Part shown: one piece after another, positions 1 through 6,768 of the stretch
Layout of the letters: every line of letters begins with the position of its first letter
Position numbering within the stretch: position 1 is the stretch's first letter
Source: CAZAGT01 sp964484515
GTDB lineage: Bacteria > Desulfobacterota > DSM-4660 > Desulfatiglandales > HGW-15
Direction: 5' to 3'
Length of the DNA stretch: 6,956 nt
NCBI GenBank assembly: GCA_964484515.1
Contig: CAZAGT010000280.1
Coordinates: forward strand, 1 to 6,956
The notes under the pieces: model-generated
What the model was told of the DNA's origin: nothing
Seen by the model: the letters and a program-made list of their open reading frames with translations, nothing else
The model's database searches: none
Made by a program: the position numbers and the translations under genes

Positions 1-2
1 TC

Positions 3-1697
3 CCGTTGAACGCGTCTTTTGCCGCCGGGATGCCCAGGCGCGGGAAGATCGCCTTTATGTCCCAATCGGGCGCCCTTTGCACGTCCGTCCTCGACATCGC
101 CCTGGCTCAAGATATCGGGTTTTCCCGCTTTGTCAGTCTCGGCAATAAGGCCGATCTAAACGAGATCGATTTCCTCGCAGCCTGGGCCGACGATTCGGAG
201 TCTAAGGTCGTTATGGCGTATCTGGAGGGAATCCACGACGGGGGCCGCTTCATCGACGTGGTCCGCCGGGTGACAAAGCATAAGCCGGTCATCGCCATCA
301 AATCGGGGACGACCAACGCCGGATCACGGGCGGTAAGCAGCCATACGGGCACGCTGGCCGGCAGCGAGCGCGCCTACGAGGCGGCCTTCAAACAGGCCGG
401 TGTGCTCCGTGCGAATTCAATGGGAGACCTTTTCGATCTGGCCGTGGCCATGGCTCGCCAGCCCCTTCCCGCCGTCGATCAGGTCGTCGTCGTCACGAAT
501 GCCGGCGGTCCGGGCATCATGGCGAGCGACGCGATTGAGCGCGCCGGCTTGAGGCTGGCCCCGTTGGCCCGGGAGACGATAGAGGGCCTGCGAGAGGCCC
601 TCCCGGCCGCGGCCAGTGCGCTAAACCCGATCGACGTCCTTGGTGATGGCCTGGCCGATCGCTATCAAACGGCTCTCGAGAGGGTATCGACCGACCCAAA
701 CGTTGGGGCGATACTCGTAATCTTGACGCCCCAGTTCATGACGCAGATCCGGGAGACCGCCCTGGCCATCGGAACAATCGCGGCGAAGAGCAGCAAGCCG
801 GTCTTGGCTTGCTTCATGGGCGAGGCCAACACCCGTGCCGGCGTGGAGATTTTAACCGCCCACGGAGTGCCCAATTATCCCATCCCGGAGCGGGCCGTCG
901 CGGCCCTTAAGGCGATGACCGCCCAAAGGGAGTGGCAGCAGGTTCCACTGCCCGAGTTTGAGTCCTTTCCCTTGAAGCGGGAGGGGATCTCAGAGACTTT
1001 TGAAAGGGTGCGGGTCGAGGGGCGGCTGGAGATAGGCGATGCGGAGGCTCGGTCCCTGTTGGAGACCTGCGAAATCTCAGTCCCGGCTTCTCAGCTCTGC
1101 AAGACGGCCGATGAAGCGGCACGAGTTGCCGGGAAGATCGGCTTTCCCGTGGTGATGAAGATCGCCTCACCCGACATCCTTCACAAGACCGATATCGGAG
1201 GCGTACGGATGAATATCGGCAGCCTGATGGATGTGCGCGACACCTTTGACCTGCTGACCCTCCGCGCCATGCGCTACATGCCCGATGCCGAGATCTGGGG
1301 ATGCCTCGTACAACAGCAGATGCAGGGGGGCAAGGAAGTCATCGTCGGCATGAACCGGGACCCACAATTCGGTCCCCTTGTTATGTTCGGCCTCGGGGGG
1401 ATCTATGTGGAGGCCCTCAAGGACGTCTCTTTCCGAATCGCTCCCTTCTCGCGCGATGAAGCCAATGATATGATCCGGGAAATCCGCTCCTTCAATCTGC
1501 TGCGCGGCATCCGCGGCGAAGTCCGCTCTGATATCGATGCCGTTGTGGAGGTCTTGCTGAAGATGTCCCAAATCGTGACGGAATTTCCGGAGATAGTGGA
1601 ACTGGATATTAACCCCTTGATCGTTTTTGAAGAGGGCCGAGGGGCAACAGCAATCGATATGCGACTGGTACTCGCTTCAAAGCCCGCCGACCGGTGA
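3..1697 (+). CDS. ADP/NDP-forming acyl-CoA (acetyl-CoA) synthetase, 5'-partial
   Basis: This enzyme family converts acyl-CoA (classically acetyl-CoA) + ADP + Pi to the acid + CoA + ATP, or the reverse, in the cytoplasm, using phosphohistidine intermediates. About 564 residues are visible; full fused enzymes are near 700, so most of the N-terminal CoA-binding Rossmann domain lies outside the window. The TTG at 6 is not a credible start, because the frame is open to the edge and the first residues match an internal segment of the family. Counting that TTG as residue 1, the succinyl-CoA-ligase-like domains cover about 10-300, with SQSGAL at 19-24 and the phosphohistidine motif SSHTGTLAGS at 111-120 (H113). 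An ATP-grasp domain follows at about 335-560, with the second conserved histidine in HKTDIGGV (H393), the GLGGIYVE loop (462-469) and the metal-binding ELDINPL (532-538). Substrate cannot be told from sequence; acetyl-CoA is the default. The gene ends with TGA, 69 bp before the next gene on the same strand. Confidence 0.93.
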   Translation, partial: PLNASFAAGMPRRGKIAFMSQSGALCTSVLDIALAQDIGFSRFVSLGNKADLNEIDFLAAWADDSESKVVMAYLEGIHDGGRFIDVVRRVTKHKPVIAIKSGTTNAGSRAVSSHTGTLAGSERAYEAAFKQAGVLRANSMGDLFDLAVAMARQPLPAVDQVVVVTNAGGPGIMASDAIERAGLRLAPLARETIEGLREALPAAASALNPIDVLGDGLADRYQTALERVSTDPNVGAILVILTPQFMTQIRETALAIGTIAAKSSKPVLACFMGEANTRAGVEILTAHGVPNYPIPERAVAALKAMTAQREWQQVPLPEFESFPLKREGISETFERVRVEGRLEIGDAEARSLLETCEISVPASQLCKTADEAARVAGKIGFPVVMKIASPDILHKTDIGGVRMNIGSLMDVRDTFDLLTLRAMRYMPDAEIWGCLVQQQMQGGKEVIVGMNRDPQFGPLVMFGLGGIYVEALKDVSFRIAPFSRDEANDMIREIRSFNLLRGIRGEVRSDIDAVVEVLLKMSQIVTEFPEIVELDINPLIVFEEGRGATAIDMRLVLASKPADR

Positions 1698-1756
1698 AGG
1701 GACTCATCCTTGTTTAAGAGACTGGGGAAAACCGGCCTTTAAGGCAAATGAGGAAC

Positions 1757-1762
1757 GGAGGT
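1757..1762 (+). promoter_or_regulatory. Shine-Dalgarno site of the DRTGG protein gene
   Basis: GGAGGT sits four bases before the ATG at 1767. An in-frame TGA at 1749-1751 excludes any earlier start, so this site fixes the N-terminus. No convincing promoter is visible in the 69-bp gap, which favours co-transcription with the upstream synthetase gene. Confidence 0.8.
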
Positions 1763-1766
1763 AACG

Positions 1767-2837
1767 ATGACCACTGCAATCTATGTGACGGCAACACAGG
1801 ACTTCTCCGGCAAGAGTGCCGTCTGTGTCGGCTTGCTCCGTCGGTTCCAACGCGATGGATTTGTGGTCGGCTATATGAAACCGCTCAGCACGACGGCTCG
1901 CATCGTCGGAGAGCACCTCGTCGATGAGGACACCCAATTCATCAAGGCGACCTTTGGCCTAGTCGATCCCCTCGAGGTCATGGCGCCGGTGGTCATCACG
2001 GATCGGAAGGTGCCGGAAATCCTGGTCAAGGATAAGCAGGACCTCACGGAAAACGTGCGGTCGGCCTTCGCTACCTTGGCGGCCGGTAAGGATATCGTCG
2101 TCCTGGAGGGCGGCGGGAGCCTGCGGGACGGCTGGATTGTAAATCTGGCTCCGCCCCACGTTTCCGACTTGCTGAAGGCAAGAGAGCTGGTGGTCGTGCC
2201 GCACGCCGGCGACCTCCAGCTCGTCGATGATCTCATCACCGCGCGGGTTCGACTGGGTGACTCGCTGCTGGGCGCCGTGATCAACAGCGTCCCTGAGCCG
2301 CGTTTGGACTTCGTGCGGAAACAGGTCAGGCCGTTTGCGCGCCGTCACGATGTGCCCATTTTCGCGATCCTGCCCCGCGAGCGGATTCTGTTTTCAGTGA
2401 GCGTGGCCGAGCTGGCCGATGGCCTCAAGGGCGAGATCCTGTGCAGCCTACGATCGGTTGAAGAGCTGGTGGAGCACCTCGTGGTGGGGGCCATGGGAGT
2501 CGAAAGCGCCTTGACGTACCTGCGTCGAAAACCCAACAAAGCGGTTATTACCGGTGGAGACCGGCCCGACATTCAATTGGCGGCACTTGAAACCTCCACC
2601 CGCTGCTTGATTCTGACAGGGAATATGCGCCCCACCCCGCAGATCTTGGGCCGCGCCGAGGAGCAAGGGGTTCCCATCATTCTTACGCGCCACGACACGA
2701 TGACGGCGGTTGGGCGAATCGAGCGTTTCTTCGGCAAGACCCGCTTCCACCAGGAAAAAAAGGTTCAACGCTTCGAAGCCCTGCTTGAGGAACATATGGA
2801 TTTCGAGGCCCTCTACAAGGCCCTCGGGGTTCGTTGA
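1767..2837 (+). CDS. Phosphotransacetylase N-terminal-like protein (BioD-like P-loop + DRTGG domain)
   Basis: The 356-residue protein has the layout of the N-terminal half of large phosphotransacetylases (COG0857-type). A BioD/dethiobiotin-synthetase-like P-loop domain covers about 1-215, with the Walker A-like ATQDFSGKS at 9-17 (K16) and the VLEGGGSLRDG segment at 112-122. A DRTGG domain covers about 223-325, with the signature region ITGGDRPDIQ at 261-270. The catalytic phosphate acetyl/butyryltransferase domain is absent, so it should not make acetyl phosphate itself. In full-length Pta this N-terminal region takes part in allosteric control and oligomer assembly. A role in sensing or regulating acetyl-CoA metabolism with the adjacent ADP-forming synthetase is my inference. 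The stop is TGA at 2835-2837. The frame then stays open for 30 codons with a hydrophobic pattern (see the 2834-2999 entry). The family call is firm; the function is not. Confidence 0.88.
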   Translation: MTTAIYVTATQDFSGKSAVCVGLLRRFQRDGFVVGYMKPLSTTARIVGEHLVDEDTQFIKATFGLVDPLEVMAPVVITDRKVPEILVKDKQDLTENVRSAFATLAAGKDIVVLEGGGSLRDGWIVNLAPPHVSDLLKARELVVVPHAGDLQLVDDLITARVRLGDSLLGAVINSVPEPRLDFVRKQVRPFARRHDVPIFAILPRERILFSVSVAELADGLKGEILCSLRSVEELVEHLVVGAMGVESALTYLRRKPNKAVITGGDRPDIQLAALETSTRCLILTGNMRPTPQILGRAEEQGVPIILTRHDTMTAVGRIERFFGKTRFHQEKKVQRFEALLEEHMDFEALYKALGVR

Positions 2838-2999
2838 AGAAAGCGGGACAACGCGATAAGATTCAAGTGGAACGCCCATCAGCGGACAACGTGGCCGGAA
2901 ATCGTCCTTGCGGTGTCCTTCACCCTATGAATCTTCGGCCCGACCTTGATGCTCGTTGGAACGGTCATATCGGTTATCGGCGTCTACAAACCGGATTGA
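2834..2999 (+). pseudogene. Possible remnant of a small single-helix membrane protein
   Basis: After the stop at 2835-2837 the same frame reads WNAHQR at 2868-2885 and WPEIVLAVSFTL at 2892-2927, meets TGA at 2928-2930, and continues as IFGPTLMLVGTVISVIGVYK up to 2990, followed by Pro-Asp and TGA at 2997-2999. This is a charged N-part, one or two hydrophobic stretches and a short polar tail, unlike random intergenic translation. That frame has no good start. A TTG at 2834 overlapping the previous stop gives MKKAGQRDK in the next frame, which would join the hydrophobic frame after a one-base shift near 2856-2861. Changing TGA at 2928 to TGG would give Trp. I read this as a small gene broken by a frameshift and a nonsense change, or by sequencing errors. 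I do not recognise the family, and chance remains possible. Confidence 0.3.
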
Positions 3000-3015
3000 A
3001 TGGCGTAGGTGTTAA

Positions 3016-3033
3016 AGAAACGAATCCGTTTCT
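3016..3033. terminator. Short hairpin between convergent genes
   Basis: AGAAACG (3016-3022) and CGTTTCT (3027-3033) form a perfect 7-bp stem around a 4-base loop, AATC. It lies five bases beyond the TAA stop (complement of 3038-3040) of the minus-strand lipoprotein gene and downstream of the plus-strand genes. The stem is AT-rich and no long T tract follows on either strand; on the minus strand the bases after the stem are TTAA. It is placed like a terminator but is weak by sequence. Confidence 0.3.
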
Positions 3034-3037
3034 CTGA

Positions 3038-3661
3038 TTAGAAGGTCACCTTGCTCAGGTCCGCCTCGAGGGACACCAGAATTTTCTCAAGCGCAACGTT
3101 CCAGCCTTCCACCAGGTCTTCGGGTGAATCTCCCCTTAGGGCGGCTCTTTCGCTGTATCGTTTGCCCATGAGCACCTGGGCGCGATCTTGATCATCCCGA
3201 ATCAACGAGAACTCGATCTCGATGACGGCAGATGGTCGGCGGCTTTCTCTGAAATCACCATAAAGGGCCGTCACGGACCCCCTGAGGCTGTAAATGGGAT
3301 CGGCAAGATCCGCCGAATCCGTAACGACTCGAAAGAGACCTGATTGGGCAAGCCATTCACGGGTGGTCTCGGTGAGCATGGCGCCCGGCAGGGTAAAGAA
3401 CTCGTTGTAATAGTCCGATTCGTAGGTCACGCTATCCTTCCGGTAAACAAATCCTTTCCCGCCATAGGGGGAGGATACACGAAACTTCGGCACAAAAAGG
3501 GGCGTAGCCGCTTCGGGTATGCGAGCATCTCCCTTCCTTAGGACTTCCAATACATAGGAACGCTTTTCAGGGTAGCTGGTCTCTAAACTCAAACAGCCGT
3601 TTGACACCAGGATCAAGACCAGGCTTCCCGTGAGATAGGCTAGGAGGATTTTGAGATTCAT
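3038..3661 (-). CDS. ABC-transport auxiliary lipoprotein (PqiC/DUF330-like)
   Basis: The 207-residue protein starts with a lipoprotein-type signal: Lys4, a hydrophobic stretch (5-19), then SNGC with the candidate lipidated Cys23. The -3 residue is Ser rather than the usual Leu/Val, so the lipobox is somewhat atypical. The mature part follows the ABC_trans_aux pattern (PF03886-like): YVLE near 36, a beta-rich core with GFVYRKDSVTYESDYYNEF around 70-88, then PGAML and WLAQSGLF. Relatives such as PqiC are periplasmic lipoproteins of MCE-type lipid transport systems, anchored to the outer membrane. The ATG overlaps the TGA stop of the upstream mlaD-like gene by 4 bp (ATGA). There is no strong Shine-Dalgarno site, so translation is probably coupled. 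It is the last gene of the operon, and its likely role is to link the MCE protein to the outer membrane. Confidence 0.85.
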   Translation of the reverse strand: MNLKILLAYLTGSLVLILVSNGCLSLETSYPEKRSYVLEVLRKGDARIPEAATPLFVPKFRVSSPYGGKGFVYRKDSVTYESDYYNEFFTLPGAMLTETTREWLAQSGLFRVVTDSADLADPIYSLRGSVTALYGDFRESRRPSAVIEIEFSLIRDDQDRAQVLMGKRYSERAALRGDSPEDLVEGWNVALEKILVSLEADLSKVTF

Positions 3662-4722
3662 GGTTTCTTCGCCGGCTTTGAGGGCGGTGGCGGCTTGCCC
3701 AGCAGCAGTTGGCTGGGACTGCGTTTGATGTTCTCGGAGAACTCCCGCATGTTTTCCGAGAATAGCTTTATGTTTGCAATGAGTTCCTCCACATCCTGCT
3801 GTTGTGTGGCAATGAGGCCGTCCAAGCGGCGTAGAATTTTTCTGAGTTCCGCTAGGGCAGCAGGCAGGCCCTCGGCTTGAGAGTCGAGTTTTGTGGCGAT
3901 GTCATTGATAGTCTTCGATGCCTCGCCAACGGTGACCAGAATTTGGTTGAGAGGTTTTTCGGAGTTCTCCGTCAGTCTCTTGGTAGCCGCGACCGTAGCT
4001 GCCGTATCGGTCAGGATACCCTTGATTTTGGGACCACCCAGGATCCCGCTGAGGGTTCGGTTGGTCGCTCGCACTTCGCTTAACAGTTTTTCGGTTTGCT
4101 CCCCGATCACGCGGATGTTTGACTCACTCACGATCGCACTCAGACTCTTCAGGGATCTTTCGAGCTGCTGAAGCAGCTCATGCAGATCGATTTTTTCGAG
4201 GCTCTTCATGATCTTGTCGATCGCAACGCCGATCCGGCTGATGGTACTGGGCGTAGAGGGGATGTACGTGTATTTGGGCTTCCAGTCGATCTCGAGGGGT
4301 GGGCTCAGTCCGGGGTCGGAGTAATCCATCTCCAGATGAGCAGTGCCAGTCAGGCCCTGGTAACCTACGCGTATCCGGAGGCCTTTTTCGATTTCACGTC
4401 TCAAGTACTCCTTGCCGACGGCTCCAACCTTGCGTTTGAAGGCCTCGCGCGCAATGGACGCCCTTACCAGAACATAGTTCTTTTCAGTGGCATACTCCTT
4501 GCCCAAGAGCGACACCTCCTCGGTCTTCCCGATGCGCACGCCACGGAATTTGATCGGAGCGCCCGTGTCGAGCCCCTGAACCGATTGCTCGAAGTACGTC
4601 TCAACAAGGATCGGCTTGCTGAAGAAAGCACCGGCTCCCAAAACGACGACTCCCACGGCGGCAATCGCAACGGCAGCGAGAATGAATAAGCCGACCTTGG
4701 TGTAATCCGGATCTCTACTCAT
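3658..4722 (-). CDS. mlaD: MlaD-like MCE-domain lipid transport protein
   Basis: The 354-residue protein has a short cytoplasmic N-terminus, one membrane helix (about 10-34), one MCE domain (about 37-133, with FRGVRIGK at 59-66 and GLTGTAHLEMDY at 123-134), a long mostly helical region (about 160-335) and a lysine/proline-rich end after the SPSQLLLGKPPPP segment (335-347). MCE proteins form hexameric rings that bind phospholipid and sit on the MlaE permease in the periplasm. E. coli MlaD is only about 183 residues, so the extra length here is the helical tail, more like longer MCE proteins that build a tube. The ATG at 4722 follows GGGGCGG (complement of 4726-4732) and overlaps the mlaF stop by 8 bp. 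The TGA overlaps the next start by 4 bp. Family and membrane topology are clear; the exact cargo is not. Confidence 0.92.
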   Translation of the reverse strand: MSRDPDYTKVGLFILAAVAIAAVGVVVLGAGAFFSKPILVETYFEQSVQGLDTGAPIKFRGVRIGKTEEVSLLGKEYATEKNYVLVRASIAREAFKRKVGAVGKEYLRREIEKGLRIRVGYQGLTGTAHLEMDYSDPGLSPPLEIDWKPKYTYIPSTPSTISRIGVAIDKIMKSLEKIDLHELLQQLERSLKSLSAIVSESNIRVIGEQTEKLLSEVRATNRTLSGILGGPKIKGILTDTAATVAATKRLTENSEKPLNQILVTVGEASKTINDIATKLDSQAEGLPAALAELRKILRRLDGLIATQQQDVEELIANIKLFSENMREFSENIKRSPSQLLLGKPPPPSKPAKKP

Positions 4723-5557
4723 GTTCCGCCCCTGTGGGAGGTGACTCTGTTAAAGGCACCGCATTCGGCCCGTGAGCGGCATCGGTCGTAAGGGGAGACG
4801 GCTTCAGCTCTCGTTTGAAAAACTGGCGTACAATCGGGATGCGACTCTGATCACGTAAGTCGTGGGGTTTACCCATGGCAACGATTCCCTTGACTGACTG
4901 ATCGAGCATGGCAACCCGGTCTGCAATCGCATAGATACTCGGCAGTTCATGGGTGACGATGACAAAGGTGACTTCCAGATTACGGGCTAGGGTCAAGACC
5001 AGATGGTCCAGCCCCGCCGACGTGATCGGATCCAGCCCCGCCGACAGCTCGTCGAGGAAGAGGATGGCCGGATCCAGCGCCATGGCCCGGGCGATGGCAG
5101 CCCGCTTTTGCATGCCTCCACTGAGCTCGGATGGCATGTACTCTTCAAACCCGTGGAGTCCCACCAGCTTAAGCTTCATCATGGCGATGAGGTTCAGGGC
5201 GGCTAAAGGAAGGTCGGTGAATTCCTCGAGCGGCAACCGCACGTTTTCGAGGAGACTCATCGACCCGAAAAGGGCGCCCCTCTGGTACATGACACCGATT
5301 TTTCGCAGGATCAAGAGGCGTTGTTCGCCGACAGCCGAGACGATATCCTGCTCATCGATCAGGATACGGCCGCTCAGAGGTTTGTGCAGTCCGATCATCT
5401 GCTTGAGGAGGGTCGTCTTGCCGCATCCGGAACTACCCACGATAACAAAGATCTCGCCCCGAATCACTTCAAACGAGACGTCCTCGAGGATAGCTCGCCC
5501 TTCATAGCCCGCGGTGAGACCGTCCACCCTGATAACGGACGTCTGTGAAACCGTCAT
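4715..5557 (-). CDS. mlaF: MlaF-type ABC transporter ATP-binding protein
   Basis: The 280-residue cytoplasmic ATPase has every nucleotide-binding motif: Walker A GSSGCGKT (41-48), Q-loop Gln92 in YQRGALFGSMSL, signature LSGGM (145-149), Walker B ILFLDE (165-170, catalytic E170), D-loop SAGLDP (172-177) and switch His203. The QRGALF segment and overall pattern match the MlaF/Ttg2A group that powers phospholipid movement with MlaE. About 30 residues after 250 form a polar, proline-containing tail beyond the usual domain; in E. coli MlaF a C-terminal extension contacts the partner subunit, so a similar dimer role is possible. The ATG at 5557 lies 6 bp after the permease stop, in the same frame, with no clear Shine-Dalgarno site, so translation is probably coupled. 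It ends in TAG, overlapping the MCE gene by 8 bp. Confidence 0.95.
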   Translation of the reverse strand: MTVSQTSVIRVDGLTAGYEGRAILEDVSFEVIRGEIFVIVGSSGCGKTTLLKQMIGLHKPLSGRILIDEQDIVSAVGEQRLLILRKIGVMYQRGALFGSMSLLENVRLPLEEFTDLPLAALNLIAMMKLKLVGLHGFEEYMPSELSGGMQKRAAIARAMALDPAILFLDELSAGLDPITSAGLDHLVLTLARNLEVTFVIVTHELPSIYAIADRVAMLDQSVKGIVAMGKPHDLRDQSRIPIVRQFFKRELKPSPLTTDAAHGPNAVPLTESPPTGAEHE

Positions 5558-5563
5558 GGGTGT

Positions 5564-6721
5564 CTAAATGCCCAGATAGAAGTACATGACCGAAAAAATG
5601 CCGTCCGTGGCTATGATGAGGATGATACAACCAACTACCGAACGGGTAGCTGATTCACCCACGGCGGCGGCCCCGATTTTGGTCCGTAGGCCTCGGAAGC
5701 AGCCGATGCACGCCACGATAATACCGAAAGCGACGGACTTTGTCAGACCTCCCAGGAAGTCGACGTAATTGACGGCCGTGAGGACCTGATTGAAATAGGA
5801 TACCGGCGAGTAACCGAGGGATAGCAGGACGATAGATCCCCCTGAGACCCCGACGAGGTCGGCGAAGACCGTCAGCAGCGGTGTCATGATAACGGCCGCG
5901 ATCATCCGCGGTACGACGAGGAACCGAGTGGGGTCGAGCCCCATCGTAGTCAAGGCGTCGATTTCCTCATTGATGCGCATGGTCCCGAGCTCCGCAGCAA
6001 AGGCGGACCCTGAGCGCCCTGCCAGGAGGATAGCAGTCATAAGCGGGCCTATTTCCCGTAACATCGAAAGGGCCACGAGGTTGGCTACGTAAATATCCGC
6101 ACCGAACTGGCGCATCGGAATGGCCGCTTGAAAGGCCAAGATCAATCCCATCAGGAAGCTTATCAAGGCGATAATGGGTACCGCATCAACCCCCATGGTC
6201 TCCGCCACCATAAGCGCGTCCTTCCACCGGATCAGGCGCGGGCGCAACGACAAGCGGTAAAGCGCCGTCCCGAGCTCGCCGACGAAAGCAACCAGGGCCC
6301 GAATGTCTTCCCAGGACCTGAAGGCGGCCCGGCCGATTTGATCGGGGAGGCCTGGCGGTTTTGAGGCCCCCTCTTGGGGCTCTTCAAACTCGGCCGGATC
6401 GAACGTCGAGAGCATCTGCTGGAATTCACGTCGCAGGCCGCGTATTTCACACTCACCACCCTCCTTACGTTGGCGACGTTGAAGTTCCACGAGCAGCCCA
6501 ATGCCCGATCCATCACAGTAATCAACCTTTGTGGCATCGACGATAAGTCGCGGAGACGGGTTCCGTTCCAACGTCTCAATGGTTGATAGCCACGCCCTTC
6601 CGGTGGTCGTCGAATCGAGACGCCCATCGATCGAAAGGGTCAAGGCCTCACCCGCCGTTATTTCGGTTCGAATAGAGGTACCTTGTCCCTCAGGGCCCGG
6701 CAGTGAGGGATTGATGTTCAT
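5564..6721 (-). CDS. mlaE: STAS-MlaE fusion, lipid ABC transporter permease
   Basis: The 385-residue protein joins an N-terminal STAS domain (about 17-112, with the CDGSGIGLL motif at 69-77 corresponding to MlaB) to an MlaE permease domain (about 140-385). The permease part has an amphipathic entry helix and about five hydrophobic segments (near 176-200, 213-236, 268-300, 325-342 and 361-384). It also carries the family hallmarks LREIGPLMTAILLAGRSGSA (221-240), the ATPase-coupling ELGTMRINEEIDAL (244-257) and LVVPRM (268-273). MlaE dimers form the inner-membrane channel that hands phospholipid to or from the MCE ring. Here the MlaB-like regulator is covalently attached instead of being a separate gene. 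The ATG at 6721 is fixed by an in-frame TGA (complement of 6728-6730) just upstream and is served by GAGGA. It is the first gene of a four-gene operon with its own promoter. Confidence 0.94.
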   Translation of the reverse strand: MNINPSLPGPEGQGTSIRTEITAGEALTLSIDGRLDSTTTGRAWLSTIETLERNPSPRLIVDATKVDYCDGSGIGLLVELQRRQRKEGGECEIRGLRREFQQMLSTFDPAEFEEPQEGASKPPGLPDQIGRAAFRSWEDIRALVAFVGELGTALYRLSLRPRLIRWKDALMVAETMGVDAVPIIALISFLMGLILAFQAAIPMRQFGADIYVANLVALSMLREIGPLMTAILLAGRSGSAFAAELGTMRINEEIDALTTMGLDPTRFLVVPRMIAAVIMTPLLTVFADLVGVSGGSIVLLSLGYSPVSYFNQVLTAVNYVDFLGGLTKSVAFGIIVACIGCFRGLRTKIGAAAVGESATRSVVGCIILIIATDGIFSVMYFYLGI

Positions 6722-6724
6722 TTT

Positions 6725-6730
6725 TCCTCA
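6725..6730 (-). promoter_or_regulatory. Shine-Dalgarno site of the STAS-MlaE gene
   Basis: On the minus strand TGAGGA precedes the ATG with three bases between. Its TGA is also an in-frame stop, so no longer N-terminus is possible. Confidence 0.6.
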
Positions 6731-6739
6731 AATGGAGAC

Positions 6740-6768
6740 TTTATATCAACTCCTTGTCTTAATCTCAA
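6740..6768 (-). promoter_or_regulatory. Sigma70-type promoter of the mla operon
   Basis: On the minus strand TTGAGA (complement of 6763-6768) and TATAAA (complement of 6740-6745) are separated by exactly 17 bp; each matches the consensus hexamer at five of six bases. Transcription would start near 6733, giving a very short leader of about 12 bases that still contains the GAGGA site. The placement directly before the first gene supports it; no start site has been measured. Confidence 0.55.

Noticed and set aside
1167..1571. 134-codon minus-strand frame opposite the ATP-grasp region
   Set aside because: It lies fully inside the synthetase gene, whose protein has clear motifs here; no start signal or family match.
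1735..1745. Palindrome GCCTTTAAGGC in the gap between the two plus-strand genes
   Set aside because: The stem is only 4-5 bp with a loop too small to fold well and no T tract, so it is not a credible terminator or attenuator.
2834..3037. 67-codon plus-strand frame starting at TTG 2834, taken as an intact gene
   Set aside because: After the first nine residues it looks like random translation, while the neighbouring frame has the membrane-protein pattern; I therefore treat the region as a broken frame instead.
4180..4689. 169-codon plus-strand frame opposite the mlaD-like gene
   Set aside because: It is entirely antisense to a well-supported MCE-domain gene, with no recognisable domain and no ribosome site; the length follows from the GC-biased codon use of the real gene.
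4953..5507. 184-codon plus-strand frame opposite mlaF
   Set aside because: It is antisense to the ATPase gene, is low-complexity in Ser/Arg, and matches no family I know; it is a shadow.
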